Origin: an uncultured Mitsuokella sp.
GTDB taxonomy: Bacteria; Bacillota; Negativicutes; Selenomonadales; Selenomonadaceae
Assembly (NCBI GenBank): GCA_900770895.1
Contig: CAAGMF010000306.1
Location: 1-35,752, forward strand
DNA length: 35,752 bases
Direction of reading: 5' to 3'
The notes below the pieces were generated by a model, which did no database searches, was not told the origin of the DNA, and saw only the letters and a program-made list of their open reading frames with translations. A program made the translations under genes and the position numbers. This document shows positions 1 to 7,877 of this stretch, one piece after another. Each line of letters begins with the position of its first letter. Within the stretch, counting starts at the first letter, position 1.

Positions 1-794
1 ATTGAAACGTTGAGCTTCTTGTCATACGTCACGGTTGTAGCATTGCGGGCATAGTAATGCCGCTTGCGGCATTGAAACGGCCGTGGCAGTGATGCTCATC
101 ATCGCGCTGATCTGATTGCGGGCATAGTAATGCCGCTTGCGGCATTGAAACCCAATGCAGCCAAAAGCAGAATGCCTTTGACTACCCGATTGCGGGCATA
201 GTAATGCCGCTTGCGGCATTGAAACCGCCACCGCCAAGTACATTAAGTTGAAGAAAAGACATTGCGGGCATAGTAATGCCGCTTGCGGCATTGAAACGGC
301 ACGTGCCGCCTTGGCCGCCTTCATTGCCTCATTGCGGGCATAGTAATGCCGCTTGCGGCATTGAAACCTCGATCTGCGGTGCGAGCATTCGTTGCAACTT
401 ATTGCGGGCATAGTAATGCCGCTTGCGGCATTGAAACCTCCGCCGGGGGGTCAACGGGAGCAATCTCCAAAAGAATTGCGGGCATAGTAATGCCGCTTGC
501 GGCATTGAAACTTTATTGTGGCAACAACCCAAGGGCTTTATCTTCTTCGATTGCGGGCATAGTAATGCCGCTTGCGGCATTGAAACAACATGATTCATCA
601 TTGACTCACTTTCTTTTGTGTAGATTGCGGGCATAGTAATGCCGCTTGCGGCATTGAAACATATACCGAACACACAACTGAAACGCGAGCTTGGATTGCG
701 GGCATAGTAATGCCGCTTGCGGCATTGAAACCATCTGCTGGTTTTGCAAACTTATTTTTCGACAAAATTGCGGGCATAGCAATGCCGCTTGCGG
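1..794 (+). CRISPR. CRISPR array, leader-distal part (10 full 37-bp repeats, 11 spacers)
   Basis: The window opens inside a repeat (1-8). Full repeats start at 42, 115, 189, 261, 331, 401, 475, 550, 624 and 695, each 37 bp, beginning ATTGCGGGCATAGTAATGCC and ending GCGGCATTGAAAC. A last copy at 767-794 has T to C at its 14th base (CATAGCAATG) and stops after 28 bp. Spacers are 33-38 bp and all different. The repeat ends in ATTGAAAC, the usual 8-nt crRNA 5' handle, so transcription is on the + strand and the leader lies to the left of the window. The degenerate right-hand repeat agrees with this. The type III-D operon starting at 9029 is the likely user. No cas1, cas2 or cas6 is seen here, so they may lie left of the array or act in trans. 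Confidence 0.98.
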
Positions 795-949
795 AGCCTT
801 CCCCTCAGGGGAAGGTGTCAGTGAAGCTGACGAAAGAGGTGTAGCCAGAGGAACTGGCTATATAGAAGTTTGACTCGCTATATAGAGCCATGTCCCAGCA
901 ACACCTCATCCACCGCTAGCGCGATCCCCCTTCTCCTAGGGAGAAGGCT
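795..949. repeat. MITE-like palindromic element interrupting the last CRISPR repeat
   Basis: The left end (AGCCTTCCCCTCAGGGGAAGG) is itself a hairpin. The reverse complement of the right end gives AGCCTTCTCCCTAGGAGAAGG, so the element has imperfect terminal inverted repeats that continue inward to a shared GAGGTGT block (836-842 and its complement near 901-906). The centre holds a further inverted repeat (GGCTATATAG ... CTATATAGAGCC, 856-889). It begins exactly where the terminal CRISPR repeat stops. It encodes no protein. Elements of this shape are common as small non-autonomous repeats in Negativicutes genomes; that link is from memory. Confidence 0.7.
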
Positions 950-975
950 TGGCTTCGAGGGCATGCGGATAGACG

Positions 976-1012
976 AAAAGACCGTCTCACATATCTTGTG
1001 AGACGGTCTTTT
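976..1012. terminator. Bidirectional rho-independent terminator
   Basis: A perfect 15-bp stem (AAAAGACCGTCTCAC at 976-990 with its complement at 998-1012) closes a 7-nt loop. It has A and T runs at the ends, so it can stop transcription from either side. It probably ends the pre-crRNA transcript before the CARF gene. Confidence 0.9.
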
Positions 1013-1279
1013 GACAAAGAAGTTGCCTGCTCCCATAGAGGAACAAGGCGGCTTTCGGATCGTTGAGTCAGATGACGGGGACGGATTCTTCGGAATCAGT
1101 TCGCTGCATTGTAGGCGATGGCGCAGGCGAGCCTTTTTGCCCACCATTCTTGCTGAGGAACGCCATGCAATGCGGCTTCGGTTGTCGATGGGGTTGCCAG
1201 CCCGAAATTCACTGCCGGATGCCAATTATCTGCCAGGCAGAGCATAATTGCTGAAAGTAAAGCAATCCGGTGCCAGGTG
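1013..1279. other. Intergenic stretch with no recognised feature
   Basis: Short open frames exist on both strands (for example 1011-1247 +), but none has a Shine-Dalgarno site, a recognisable domain or a neighbour it would couple to. I see nothing I can name here. Confidence 0.5.
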
Positions 1280-1288
1280 TGATATAAT
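1280..1288 (+). promoter_or_regulatory. Extended -10 promoter of the first CARF-HEPN gene
   Basis: TGATATAAT is a perfect extended -10 (TG-N-TATAAT at 1283-1288), about 35 bp before the start codon. There is no good -35 at 17 bp. The CARF gene therefore has its own promoter and does not depend on the CRISPR array transcript. Confidence 0.7.
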
Positions 1289-1323
1289 ACGCATAAAAAC
1301 TATCGGTAGAGGGGGACATGGAT

Positions 1324-3306
1324 ATGTCAGGGAGACCACATCATATCATGCTATTTCTTATGAGTCTGTTCAGGACTGGGCGCGACCGGAAACTCGTGCC
1401 CTCTATATGCCGCTACGCTGATCATGATATCATGCGTGATGGGCATCCGGTCTTTTATCATCAGACGAATGAGGCGGCGGTGATATTCACTGAGCAGGAG
1501 CTGGAGATGGCCGGGCCCGGGCGGCAGGGCCTGGATCATATATTGTGCATCGCTACCGAGGCGACACGGAGTGAGGAAAAGCTTTTCGAATATATAGATG
1601 ATGATGGTCAGCTGATACGGATACGGCATGTCGATCTGCTCGCGAAAGAGCTCCGGGACATCACGGACGCCAAGTTCCAGATGATACCATACCACGATGA
1701 TGAGAATGATAGTCTGAAATCGGCCCAGGCCAATGTCGAGATCATCAGCGACATCATCGAGCGCATAGATCGTTTGGTGGCGCAGGACAACTGCGGGTAT
1801 GAGGATATAGTCCTGCACGTCGATATGACGGGCGGTATGCGGACTTCGTCGATGATGATGATGGCCGCGCTGCAGCTGCTTCGGTACCGTGGAGTGAAGA
1901 ATGTCAATGTGCTTTATGCCGACTATAAGAAAAGTAACGAAATAAAAGATGTGGATGATGATTACGGACGCGGCGTCATAGTGGATGCCACCGATGTCTA
2001 TAGCATGTTCAACCTGATATCCGGCGCCGACGAATTCGTGAACTATGGCAGCCTCACGGAGATCAGCAATTATTTCGCTGGGACGAATACGTCCCCCGAG
2101 ATAAGTAAACTGCTGGCCGTGATGGAGACATTCTGCGATGATATCCGCATCTGCCGGACTGAGCAGATACCGGAAACTGTGACCAGGATGGCCGGCATCT
2201 GGGGCGCAATGACTACGGATTCGACCACCGGAGAATCGATGAAGGAGAATATTTTTCGCAAGGTCTTGGCCATATTCAAGCGGCAATACGGTGAGTTGCT
2301 GAATCCGGATACCAAGAATCAGAAGCTGACCATCATACGCTGGTGTATAGAACGGGCCTACTATCAGCAGGCGATCACGTTCAGCTCGGAATGGCTGCCT
2401 GAGGAACTCATTGCCCGGGGCATACTCGTCCCTGCGGCACCATCTGTGATAGAGAACTGCATAGTGAAGAACAGGAACTCCTATAAGACATGGCCACAGA
2501 TATTCATTGTCGACTATAATCCACATACAAAAGACACGCTTGATAGCATCAAGGTAGACAATTTCATAGGCGAGATGTGGCGGAAGAAATACTTCACTGC
2601 CAACGCGGAGACTGAGGCAGAGATAGACAAGTTCCTCAAACGATTTGGCAAGAGCAGCCCGGAGCTATGGAAAGACTGCGATGTGAAGTATAGGGAGATG
2701 CTCAGGGAGAAAAAACGGTGGCCGAGCATGCTCAGATGCTGGCAGGATCACGCGACCGTCGATACGAGGACGTACCTGTATCGCTTCCTGTGGAAGTTAG
2801 CATGCGAAGAAAACCAGAAGAAAGAGATTTTGGATGAGGAACTCATAGACTATATAGGAAACCTTAATGTAGGTGTATTAGATAAAAAGGTCGCCAATAT
2901 GTCGGAGAATGTACTGAGATATACCATAGGCTTGCCGCTCATCAGCAATAAGAAGAAGAAGAAAAAAGCTGCCTCGACCGCAGGGAGCATGTCCACGGTC
3001 AAGGACTGGAGTATATACGAACAACGCTACAGATTGCTACTGAAGAAGAAGCTGGCTGTCATGTCCGGTCAGGTCGAGGTGGAAGAAGGCCTGGAACTCC
3101 TGCGAGCGTACTATGATATCCACAATCTGCGCAATCATACGAACCACGCTAATGGAAAGGTGAGGCCTGAGGATATCAGGAGGCACATACTGGACGATAT
3201 GCTGGACAAACTGGAGCAGATACCGGTGAAACAGGAATATGATCAGCTGTTGCAGGACTATAGCGATGTCTGCACCGAGAAACAAGCAGCTAATTCATCA
3301 GTTTGA
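1324..3306 (+). CDS. CARF-HEPN ribonuclease, Csm6/Csx1 family (copy 1)
   Basis: About 660 residues. The N-terminal half is a CARF-type sensor: the strand-loop HVDMTGGMR followed by a Ser/Met-rich helix (about residues 164-180) fits the DxT(H/G)G ligand loop of the Csx1/Csm6 group. The C-terminus carries RNHTNH (about residues 603-608), the R-X4-H motif of HEPN ribonucleases. A Lys-rich stretch (about 545-550) separates two helical regions before HEPN. The expected role is non-specific RNA cleavage when cyclic oligoadenylate made by Cas10 binds CARF. ATG 1324 is preferred over ATG 1318, because the AGAGGGGG SD at 1308-1315 is too close to the latter, and the paralogue at 3873-5687 aligns from this point (HHIMLFLM versus HKHIMLMFL). 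It is transcribed alone and ends at the terminator 3380-3420. Confidence 0.88.
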   Translation: MSGRPHHIMLFLMSLFRTGRDRKLVPSICRYADHDIMRDGHPVFYHQTNEAAVIFTEQELEMAGPGRQGLDHILCIATEATRSEEKLFEYIDDDGQLIRIRHVDLLAKELRDITDAKFQMIPYHDDENDSLKSAQANVEIISDIIERIDRLVAQDNCGYEDIVLHVDMTGGMRTSSMMMMAALQLLRYRGVKNVNVLYADYKKSNEIKDVDDDYGRGVIVDATDVYSMFNLISGADEFVNYGSLTEISNYFAGTNTSPEISKLLAVMETFCDDIRICRTEQIPETVTRMAGIWGAMTTDSTTGESMKENIFRKVLAIFKRQYGELLNPDTKNQKLTIIRWCIERAYYQQAITFSSEWLPEELIARGILVPAAPSVIENCIVKNRNSYKTWPQIFIVDYNPHTKDTLDSIKVDNFIGEMWRKKYFTANAETEAEIDKFLKRFGKSSPELWKDCDVKYREMLREKKRWPSMLRCWQDHATVDTRTYLYRFLWKLACEENQKKEILDEELIDYIGNLNVGVLDKKVANMSENVLRYTIGLPLISNKKKKKKAASTAGSMSTVKDWSIYEQRYRLLLKKKLAVMSGQVEVEEGLELLRAYYDIHNLRNHTNHANGKVRPEDIRRHILDDMLDKLEQIPVKQEYDQLLQDYSDVCTEKQAANSSV

Positions 3307-3344
3307 GGAACTGCCTGCTCCCCGCAAGGCTCCTGAGGGATGCT

Positions 3345-3375
3345 ATTGCGGGCATAGCAATGCCGCTTGCGGCAT
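3345..3375 (+). repeat. Solitary partial CRISPR repeat
   Basis: These 31 bp match the first 31 bases of the array repeat and carry the same T to C change as the degenerate terminal repeat at 767-794. The last six bases (TGAAAC) are replaced by unrelated sequence. It lies 38 bp after the CARF-HEPN stop codon and 5 bp before a terminator stem. No second repeat follows, so it is not an array. Confidence 0.92.
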
Positions 3376-3379
3376 AATT

Positions 3380-3420
3380 AAAGCAGTACTGGTTTATTTT
3401 GATCAGTACTGCTTTTCTTT
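3380..3420 (+). terminator. Rho-independent terminator of CARF-HEPN copy 1
   Basis: An 11-bp perfect stem (AAAGCAGTACT at 3380-3390, complement at 3405-3415) is followed by a T-rich run. It abuts the solitary CRISPR repeat. Confidence 0.88.
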
Positions 3421-3432
3421 TCCATATAGTTA

Positions 3433-3858
3433 AAAGGCCGGGGCTGCTGCATGTAGGATTGCGGCAGCTCCGGCCTTTGCTTTGTTTTTCTGTTATTGAT
3501 TCTATCGCTCGGCTATGGTTCTTACGGCAGTGAGACTGTTCTGAGGAGTGGCGATGGCGAGGGTGCGCTGGTGGCTGAATAGAGTCAGCGTTTCGTAATG
3601 CGGATCTTAGAGCACGGTATGGCAGTCACTGCCGCGCTGATAGATGACGCGGTCGGGTACCATTGCTCGTTGCCGATATCGTTGCCGATGAAGAAGCTTT
3701 CGCCATTGAACAGAGCTTTGTCAAGGCATCCGGCAAGGTCATCGCCGGGACGATCGCACTGCGTCATCTTGAATACACGTACCTCGGGGTGAGCGTATTC
3801 AAGATGACGACCGTGGAGGAGGCATCGGACAGGGCAGCGTGAAAGGCGGGGAGCTCTG
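3433..3858 (-). pseudogene. Mosaic remnant of the glycosyltransferase / glycosidase-like gene pair
   Basis: This block is a shortened, diverged copy of 25453-27015. The terminator hairpin (3433-3450/3461-3478) and the 3' end of a glycosyltransferase gene (to about 3613) match 25453-25636. Bases 3613-3650 match the 3' end of the glycosidase-like gene (26545-26587). Bases 3650-3858 match an internal part of that gene (26808-27015), including the residues MTQCDRPGDDLAGCLDK on the - strand. The pieces are joined by two deletions, and the glycosyltransferase part is frame-broken. The hairpin can still act as a terminator between the convergent CARF genes. No intact protein is encoded. Confidence 0.85.
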
Positions 3859-3872
3859 GTTGTGGGCGCCGG

Positions 3873-5687
3873 TCATTGGTATTTCTGTGTCAGGCCAGCT
3901 ATGTCGTCGAGGAGAGCATTGAGGCACTCCTTGAGCTCTGTTGCTGAGGCAAAGGGGCCAAGAGTCTCTTTGGCATGGTCTTCGGTGTTGCGCTCGGCCT
4001 TTATCTTGTAATAACCGCATATCACCCGCTGGAGCTCTTCAGCTGACAGACGCGATTTTATGCGCTGGGAGGTATCGGAGGCCAGCTTTACGATGGCATA
4101 AGACTTATCGCAGAATATGCAATCTGCAATCCGCACCAGGAATTGCTCGGCAGGCTCACCCGGATGGTAGAAATCCGCACGCAGGCGGGGGAGGTCATAG
4201 TTGGGGTATTTACTGTGAAATAAATCCCTGAATTCGTGCAGCCGTTGCTCGCGCTCGGCATCTGTGGTATTGGGGTTCTTTAGCGACTTATAAAGCCTTA
4301 CCTGGTTGCAGAGATTCTTCATATGACCTTGAGCAATTTTTTTGTCAGGGGAAAGATAACGTTTTATCTCAGCGTCCTTGTGTTCGTTGGTCATCGTCAG
4401 GAAGTGGTTCATGAAGAAGAAATATAGCTCATATATACCGTATGTGTTCTTATTCTTATCCCTGTTCTTTACCTCTTCGGTCAGATCATGCAGCTCGTCA
4501 GAAAGCTGGAGCAGAGGCGTGTCAGCAAAGAGATATTTCGGCAGCATCTCTATGAACAGGGTCACTGCCTGCTGCAGGTGGTCATGCTCGACGCACCAGC
4601 GCACAGCAGCCAGCGGATCCTGCTCGATGCTGAATAATGGTGCGTAGTCGTCGAGGATGCGGTTCTCCATCTGCAGCATGAGCTTGTCATTCAGCCGGGC
4701 TGGCTGGCTCGTGCCGTTGGCATCGTGCCAGACAGCGCTGTGGGCTTGGAAAGTCTGCAGTGCCTCATACAGCTGATGTATGGCAGGAATGAAAGTGGCG
4801 CGATGGCATAGCAGGATCTCGTCAGAGAATGTCCGCATGCTTTTCAGCAGATCCTCGAGAGGCTGGGACAGCTCATGCTCCGGATCGGCCGAGCTGGCCT
4901 TCTTATGAGCGAAATAATCGCTGACGGCCTTTATAGAGCCGAAATGGACGAATTCCTCGGCGCCTGAAATCAGGTTGAGCAGGCGGTATATGTCGCCGAC
5001 TTCCTCGACTTTGCCGTGATTTTTCTGGCCGTTGGAGCCACGGGTGAAGTTGGAGTAGTAGACGTGGCCGATGGACACGCGATCGTATTGCAGCAGGCGC
5101 ATGATAGTGAGCAGGATCATGTTCGCGTGCCGGAACCCACCGGTCATGTCGACATGCAATATGACTTCAGAATCTTCCTGGCGCTGGGCGACCACGTACT
5201 CATGTATGCGATGGGCGAGGTCGGCGGCCATCTCCATGGTTACGGTGACATCGGCAGATTCATCGAAAGGATAGATGGACTGTTCATCGATACAGTTGGC
5301 AAAGGGACGCGTCTCCGGGTAGACGGTGTCATCCAGCTCATGCAAGCGCTGTTCGAAGTATTCGAGGTGCGAGGGCAGGCGCTGCTGACCGGTCTCGTCA
5401 TCGGTGACCAGCTTTATTCCAGATACGTTATTGAATATATCAGCGGAGGTCCGCACCTTCTGGGAGGCGAAAAGGAACAAGCGATCGATCTGCTCGATGG
5501 GCTGGCCATCGTAGCCATTTTTCAGCAGGCAGCGGATGGCTGACTCGTTCGTTGTCATTGTCATAGGATCCTGTTCGCCAAGTTGCTTGTACTCAGCCGC
5601 AGAGATTCTTCGGCGGTTAGTATCTTTATCAAATTCAGTCTTTACATCGCTCAGGAACATCAGCATTATGTGTTTGTGATGGATCAT
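3873..5687 (-). CDS. CARF-HEPN ribonuclease, Csm6/Csx1 family (copy 2)
   Basis: 604 residues. It is a clear paralogue of 1324-3306: the same LHVDMTGGFR CARF loop (about residues 177-186), then LNLISGAEEFVHFGS against FNLISGADEFVNYGS in copy 1. The C-terminus has RNTEDH (about 566-571), an R-X4-H HEPN motif. Outside these blocks the two proteins are well diverged, so they may respond to different ring sizes or act on different RNAs. ATG 5687 is chosen over the longer frame from 5723: GAGGTGA lies about 7 nt upstream, a TATAGT -10 at 5718-5713 would exclude the longer start, and copy 1 aligns here. It is convergent with copy 1. The expected role is a cOA-activated RNase of the type III response. 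Confidence 0.87.
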   Translation of the reverse strand: MIHHKHIMLMFLSDVKTEFDKDTNRRRISAAEYKQLGEQDPMTMTTNESAIRCLLKNGYDGQPIEQIDRLFLFASQKVRTSADIFNNVSGIKLVTDDETGQQRLPSHLEYFEQRLHELDDTVYPETRPFANCIDEQSIYPFDESADVTVTMEMAADLAHRIHEYVVAQRQEDSEVILHVDMTGGFRHANMILLTIMRLLQYDRVSIGHVYYSNFTRGSNGQKNHGKVEEVGDIYRLLNLISGAEEFVHFGSIKAVSDYFAHKKASSADPEHELSQPLEDLLKSMRTFSDEILLCHRATFIPAIHQLYEALQTFQAHSAVWHDANGTSQPARLNDKLMLQMENRILDDYAPLFSIEQDPLAAVRWCVEHDHLQQAVTLFIEMLPKYLFADTPLLQLSDELHDLTEEVKNRDKNKNTYGIYELYFFFMNHFLTMTNEHKDAEIKRYLSPDKKIAQGHMKNLCNQVRLYKSLKNPNTTDAEREQRLHEFRDLFHSKYPNYDLPRLRADFYHPGEPAEQFLVRIADCIFCDKSYAIVKLASDTSQRIKSRLSAEELQRVICGYYKIKAERNTEDHAKETLGPFASATELKECLNALLDDIAGLTQKYQ

Positions 5688-5712
5688 CTTACTCACCTCA
5701 GTCGTAGGATTT

Positions 5713-5718
5713 ACTATA
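5713..5718 (-). promoter_or_regulatory. Putative -10 box of CARF-HEPN copy 2
   Basis: TATAGT on the - strand, about 26 bp ahead of the preferred ATG. A weak TTTCCT lies 17 bp further upstream as a possible -35. Confidence 0.45.
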
Positions 5719-5834
5719 TTCATTCGCTGTTAATCAGGAAAAACCTGTCTACTGCTGCAACTGAGCGGCAACATCCAGATCTGTTGGTTAGCTTAGGGCT
5801 TCCTTGCCGATTGGCAGCGACCTGCTGCTCTTGC

Positions 5835-6038
5835 TTATTTATGCAAGCGTTTGAATTCCTCATAATCCTTGTAAGTAAGATGAAGCCGCTTCTTCAAGAC
5901 CAACCCTAAGATCGCACTTGGCACGAATAGGGCGAACGCAATCTCTACACATATGGTGCTAACTTCTGTCGTAGGAATGCTAAAGAAAGCGATGAGCAAC
6001 GAGACAAGATAATCTTTCAACATAGGCAGAATTGACAT
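5835..6038 (-). pseudogene. C-terminal fragment of a small membrane protein
   Basis: 67 codons. Two hydrophobic stretches (YLVSLLIAFF and CVEIAFALFVPSAILGLVL) are followed by a basic, charged tail ending YKDYEEFKRLHK, which reads like a genuine membrane-protein C-terminus. There is no Shine-Dalgarno site at its first Met. Just upstream, the sequence changes to a fragment of the WYL regulator gene in the opposite orientation, so the 5' part was probably lost by recombination. The family is not recognised. Confidence 0.4.
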
Positions 6039-6047
6039 ACGAACATC

Positions 6048-6203
6048 AAGATGAAGGGCGACAGCTACTATGTCAGGAACAACTACCTGGCCGAGATGTA
6101 CTTCATAGAGAGTCTGCAGGGGTATGATCTGCTGTACTACATAGCCGTGCTGCGCATACTGGTGGCTCGCCTGCGAGACGCCCAGCATTGGTACCAGCAG
6201 TGA
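6048..6203 (+). pseudogene. Fragment of a WYL-regulator gene
   Basis: Bases 6048-6162 are nearly identical to 31246-31361 inside the intact regulator gene at 30957-32573, encoding MKGDSYYVRNNYLAEMYFIE and about 18 further residues. The frame stays open to a TGA at 6203 but the sequence after 6162 is unrelated. No start signal is present. It is a recombinational remnant of about 38 codons of that gene or of a lost paralogue. Confidence 0.85.
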
Positions 6204-6345
6204 GGCTGACTTTTTATGCAGTCGCAGGCATGCTGCATGCGGAGATCGTTATGGGAGCAGGCTTCTGAGGTTATCGTCGAAGTCATGATCTTTCTCGCTG
6301 ACTCGTTCATGAATATTCGTGGTCCATATTTTGCCGATCATGCAT

Positions 6346-6390
6346 CTGGCAGTGGATTTTCCCGAAATAAGGACGTCAGTGTGAAATAAT
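6346..6390 (+). promoter_or_regulatory. Shared 45-bp promoter element, copy 1 (M48 peptidase)
   Basis: CTGGCAGTGGATTTTCC (6346-6362), then 22 bp, then AATAAT (6385-6390). The same block and spacing occur in six other intergenic sites of this window. It has no TTGACA-like -35; the conserved block reaches about -35 and upstream, where an activator or a non-housekeeping sigma factor would bind. Confidence 0.75.
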
Positions 6391-6420
6391 ACAGCTATCG
6401 AAGATAACTTCCAGGAGCTG

Positions 6421-6478
6421 AAAGGAGGAAGTGGCGCGCCCTGCCAGGTGCGCTGCGCCAGATAAGACCATCACGATC
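6421..6478 (+). promoter_or_regulatory. Structured 5' leader between SD and ATG
   Basis: A strong AAAGGAGG (6421-6428) lies 50 nt before the first in-frame ATG. Between them an 8-bp hairpin can form (GGCGCGCC 6433-6440 with GGTGCGCT 6447-6454, loop CTGCCA). The second M48 copy has the same layout with AGCGTACC in the left arm, which still pairs fully, so three base differences are compensatory or neutral. A GTG at 6431 is in frame, but the other copy has GTA there, so it is not a conserved start. Confidence 0.5.
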
Positions 6479-7780
6479 ATGCAAGACCTCAAGAAAATCC
6501 TCGCCGCTCTCCTCTCTATCGTCACAATCGCCGCTATCCCTGTCTTCGAGCTCGAGCCCGCCACCGCTGAGGCTCATATGCTCTCGAGCAAGCAGGAGCG
6601 CAGCATCGGTGATAAGATCTACAGAAAGCATACCAAAGACCACTATATCGAAGTCCCATCCGAAACCGACATCGTCAGCATCGCCCAGAAGCGCCTTGTC
6701 GAATGCAATCCTGACCGCCTCAATATGAATGATGGCAAACATAAGCGTTGGCTGTACCCTACCGTCATCGACCGCTCTGAAACCTATCCGAATGCCTACA
6801 TGTACCCCGGCGGGCGCAGCGTCATATTCTACACGAATGTCGATATAGAGACGATCTACGACAAACATGATAACTTCCGCGATGACGACTATCGTCCGAC
6901 CTCAGCGGACTACTACACGAGCAACTCGAATGTCGCTGCAGTCCTGGCGCACGAATACGGCCACTGGGCGAATGCCGACTTCCTGCGCTCGGCCGATCGG
7001 CATATGGGCATCGCCGTCGCTCTCTCCTGTATCCCGATTCCCGTCGGGGCAGTAGTCGGAGCCCATATCGCCACGGCTGGAGGGAACGTGCTGCTGAACC
7101 GCCAGGAGTCATTCAATGCCGAAGCCGGTGCCGACCAGGCTGCGCTCGAGCTGCTGGCGAACGTCCCTGAGTACTCCATGGGCAGCTTCATATCGAGTTT
7201 CACGCGCTATAAGAAATACCTCAAGTCCAACAATATGACCGATAAGACGACCAACTTCAAGGATTTCGTAGCCGCTCACTCCCATAATGACACCCGTATG
7301 CAGCGCGCCTGCGACTACATGAAGAAAATATCGAATGGCCGGGTAGAACTCGATATCAACAGCCGCCTGAAGGTCGATGGCAAACCTGTAGGGATCGACG
7401 GCCTTCTCATGGATACCAAGCTCGCCGATGGCAAGGAGCGCACCGCCTTCATCGCTGGACAGATAGCTACGTGCATCCAAAAGGGCATCTGGGATCACCA
7501 TCATCTAGTCATCACACGTGAGAGCGACTATCTCCCCGACAATGGCTCATACTGGCGTACGGTACTCTTCGCTTGCGAGACCCCCGGTCGCGATCATGGC
7601 TCTGGCAGGATTATAAAGGTACTCGGCACCTTCGACTGCGATATCGATTCCATCAACAGCAACGGACGCCTCTCCAAGGACAAACAGCGTGCCGTCGATG
7701 AACTCCGCAGCATTTGGAACATGGCCGATTCTGATTCCCGGATTGCCGGATCCCGGCACAGCAGCACAGGGGGTGATTGA
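6479..7780 (+). CDS. Secreted M48-family zinc metallopeptidase
   Basis: 433 residues from ATG 6479. An N-terminal signal peptide (KK, then ILAALLSIVTIAAIPVFEL, cleavage near ATAEA) precedes a peptidase domain with LAHEYGHWAN (HExxH zinc motif, about residues 163-167) and EAGAD (ExxAD, third zinc ligand, about 213-217), as in M48 enzymes. The C-terminal half (about 240-430) is not a standard M48 part and is of unknown role. The start at 6479 is supported by the paralogue at 33920-34705, which aligns from the same Met; the longer frame from GTG 6431 is not shared. It is the first gene after shared promoter copy 1. The product should act outside the membrane on proteins or in envelope maintenance; its substrate is unknown. 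Confidence 0.82.
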   Translation: MQDLKKILAALLSIVTIAAIPVFELEPATAEAHMLSSKQERSIGDKIYRKHTKDHYIEVPSETDIVSIAQKRLVECNPDRLNMNDGKHKRWLYPTVIDRSETYPNAYMYPGGRSVIFYTNVDIETIYDKHDNFRDDDYRPTSADYYTSNSNVAAVLAHEYGHWANADFLRSADRHMGIAVALSCIPIPVGAVVGAHIATAGGNVLLNRQESFNAEAGADQAALELLANVPEYSMGSFISSFTRYKKYLKSNNMTDKTTNFKDFVAAHSHNDTRMQRACDYMKKISNGRVELDINSRLKVDGKPVGIDGLLMDTKLADGKERTAFIAGQIATCIQKGIWDHHHLVITRESDYLPDNGSYWRTVLFACETPGRDHGSGRIIKVLGTFDCDIDSINSNGRLSKDKQRAVDELRSIWNMADSDSRIAGSRHSSTGGD

Positions 7781-7838
7781 AAACATTCTTGACGCATACC
7801 TAGTACGGCTCACCGCATTTCATAACTTTTAATAACTA

Positions 7839-7847
7839 TGCTATAAT
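7839..7847 (+). promoter_or_regulatory. Extended -10 promoter of the secreted repeat protein
   Basis: TGCTATAAT, a perfect extended -10, 25-31 bp before the start codons. The same core sits ahead of the truncated paralogue at 17724. Confidence 0.65.
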
Positions 7848-7877
7848 TATTAATGAGAATAAAGGGAGATTATGCCA

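Noticed and set aside
22..873. Open reading frames across the CRISPR array on both strands
   Set aside because: They arise from the repeat translated periodically (for example SMPQAALLCPQ units) and have no independent support.
1011..1247. Possible 78-codon gene reading KLPAPIEEQGGFRIVESDDGD
   Set aside because: It begins inside the terminator stem, has no SD and no recognisable family.
1351..2526. Long - strand frame of 391 codons opposite the CARF-HEPN gene
   Set aside because: It is the antisense shadow of a clearly recognised gene, rich in His and Ile from reversed codons.
6214..6230. 17-bp exact match to 17161-17177 inside the large RAMP gene
   Set aside because: It is too short and its flanks do not match; it could be chance.
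6346..6390. Sigma-54 reading of the shared promoter (TGGCA ... TTCC)
   Set aside because: The -12 element GC at the right distance is missing, and a well-placed TANNNT box 22 bp further fits all seven copies better.
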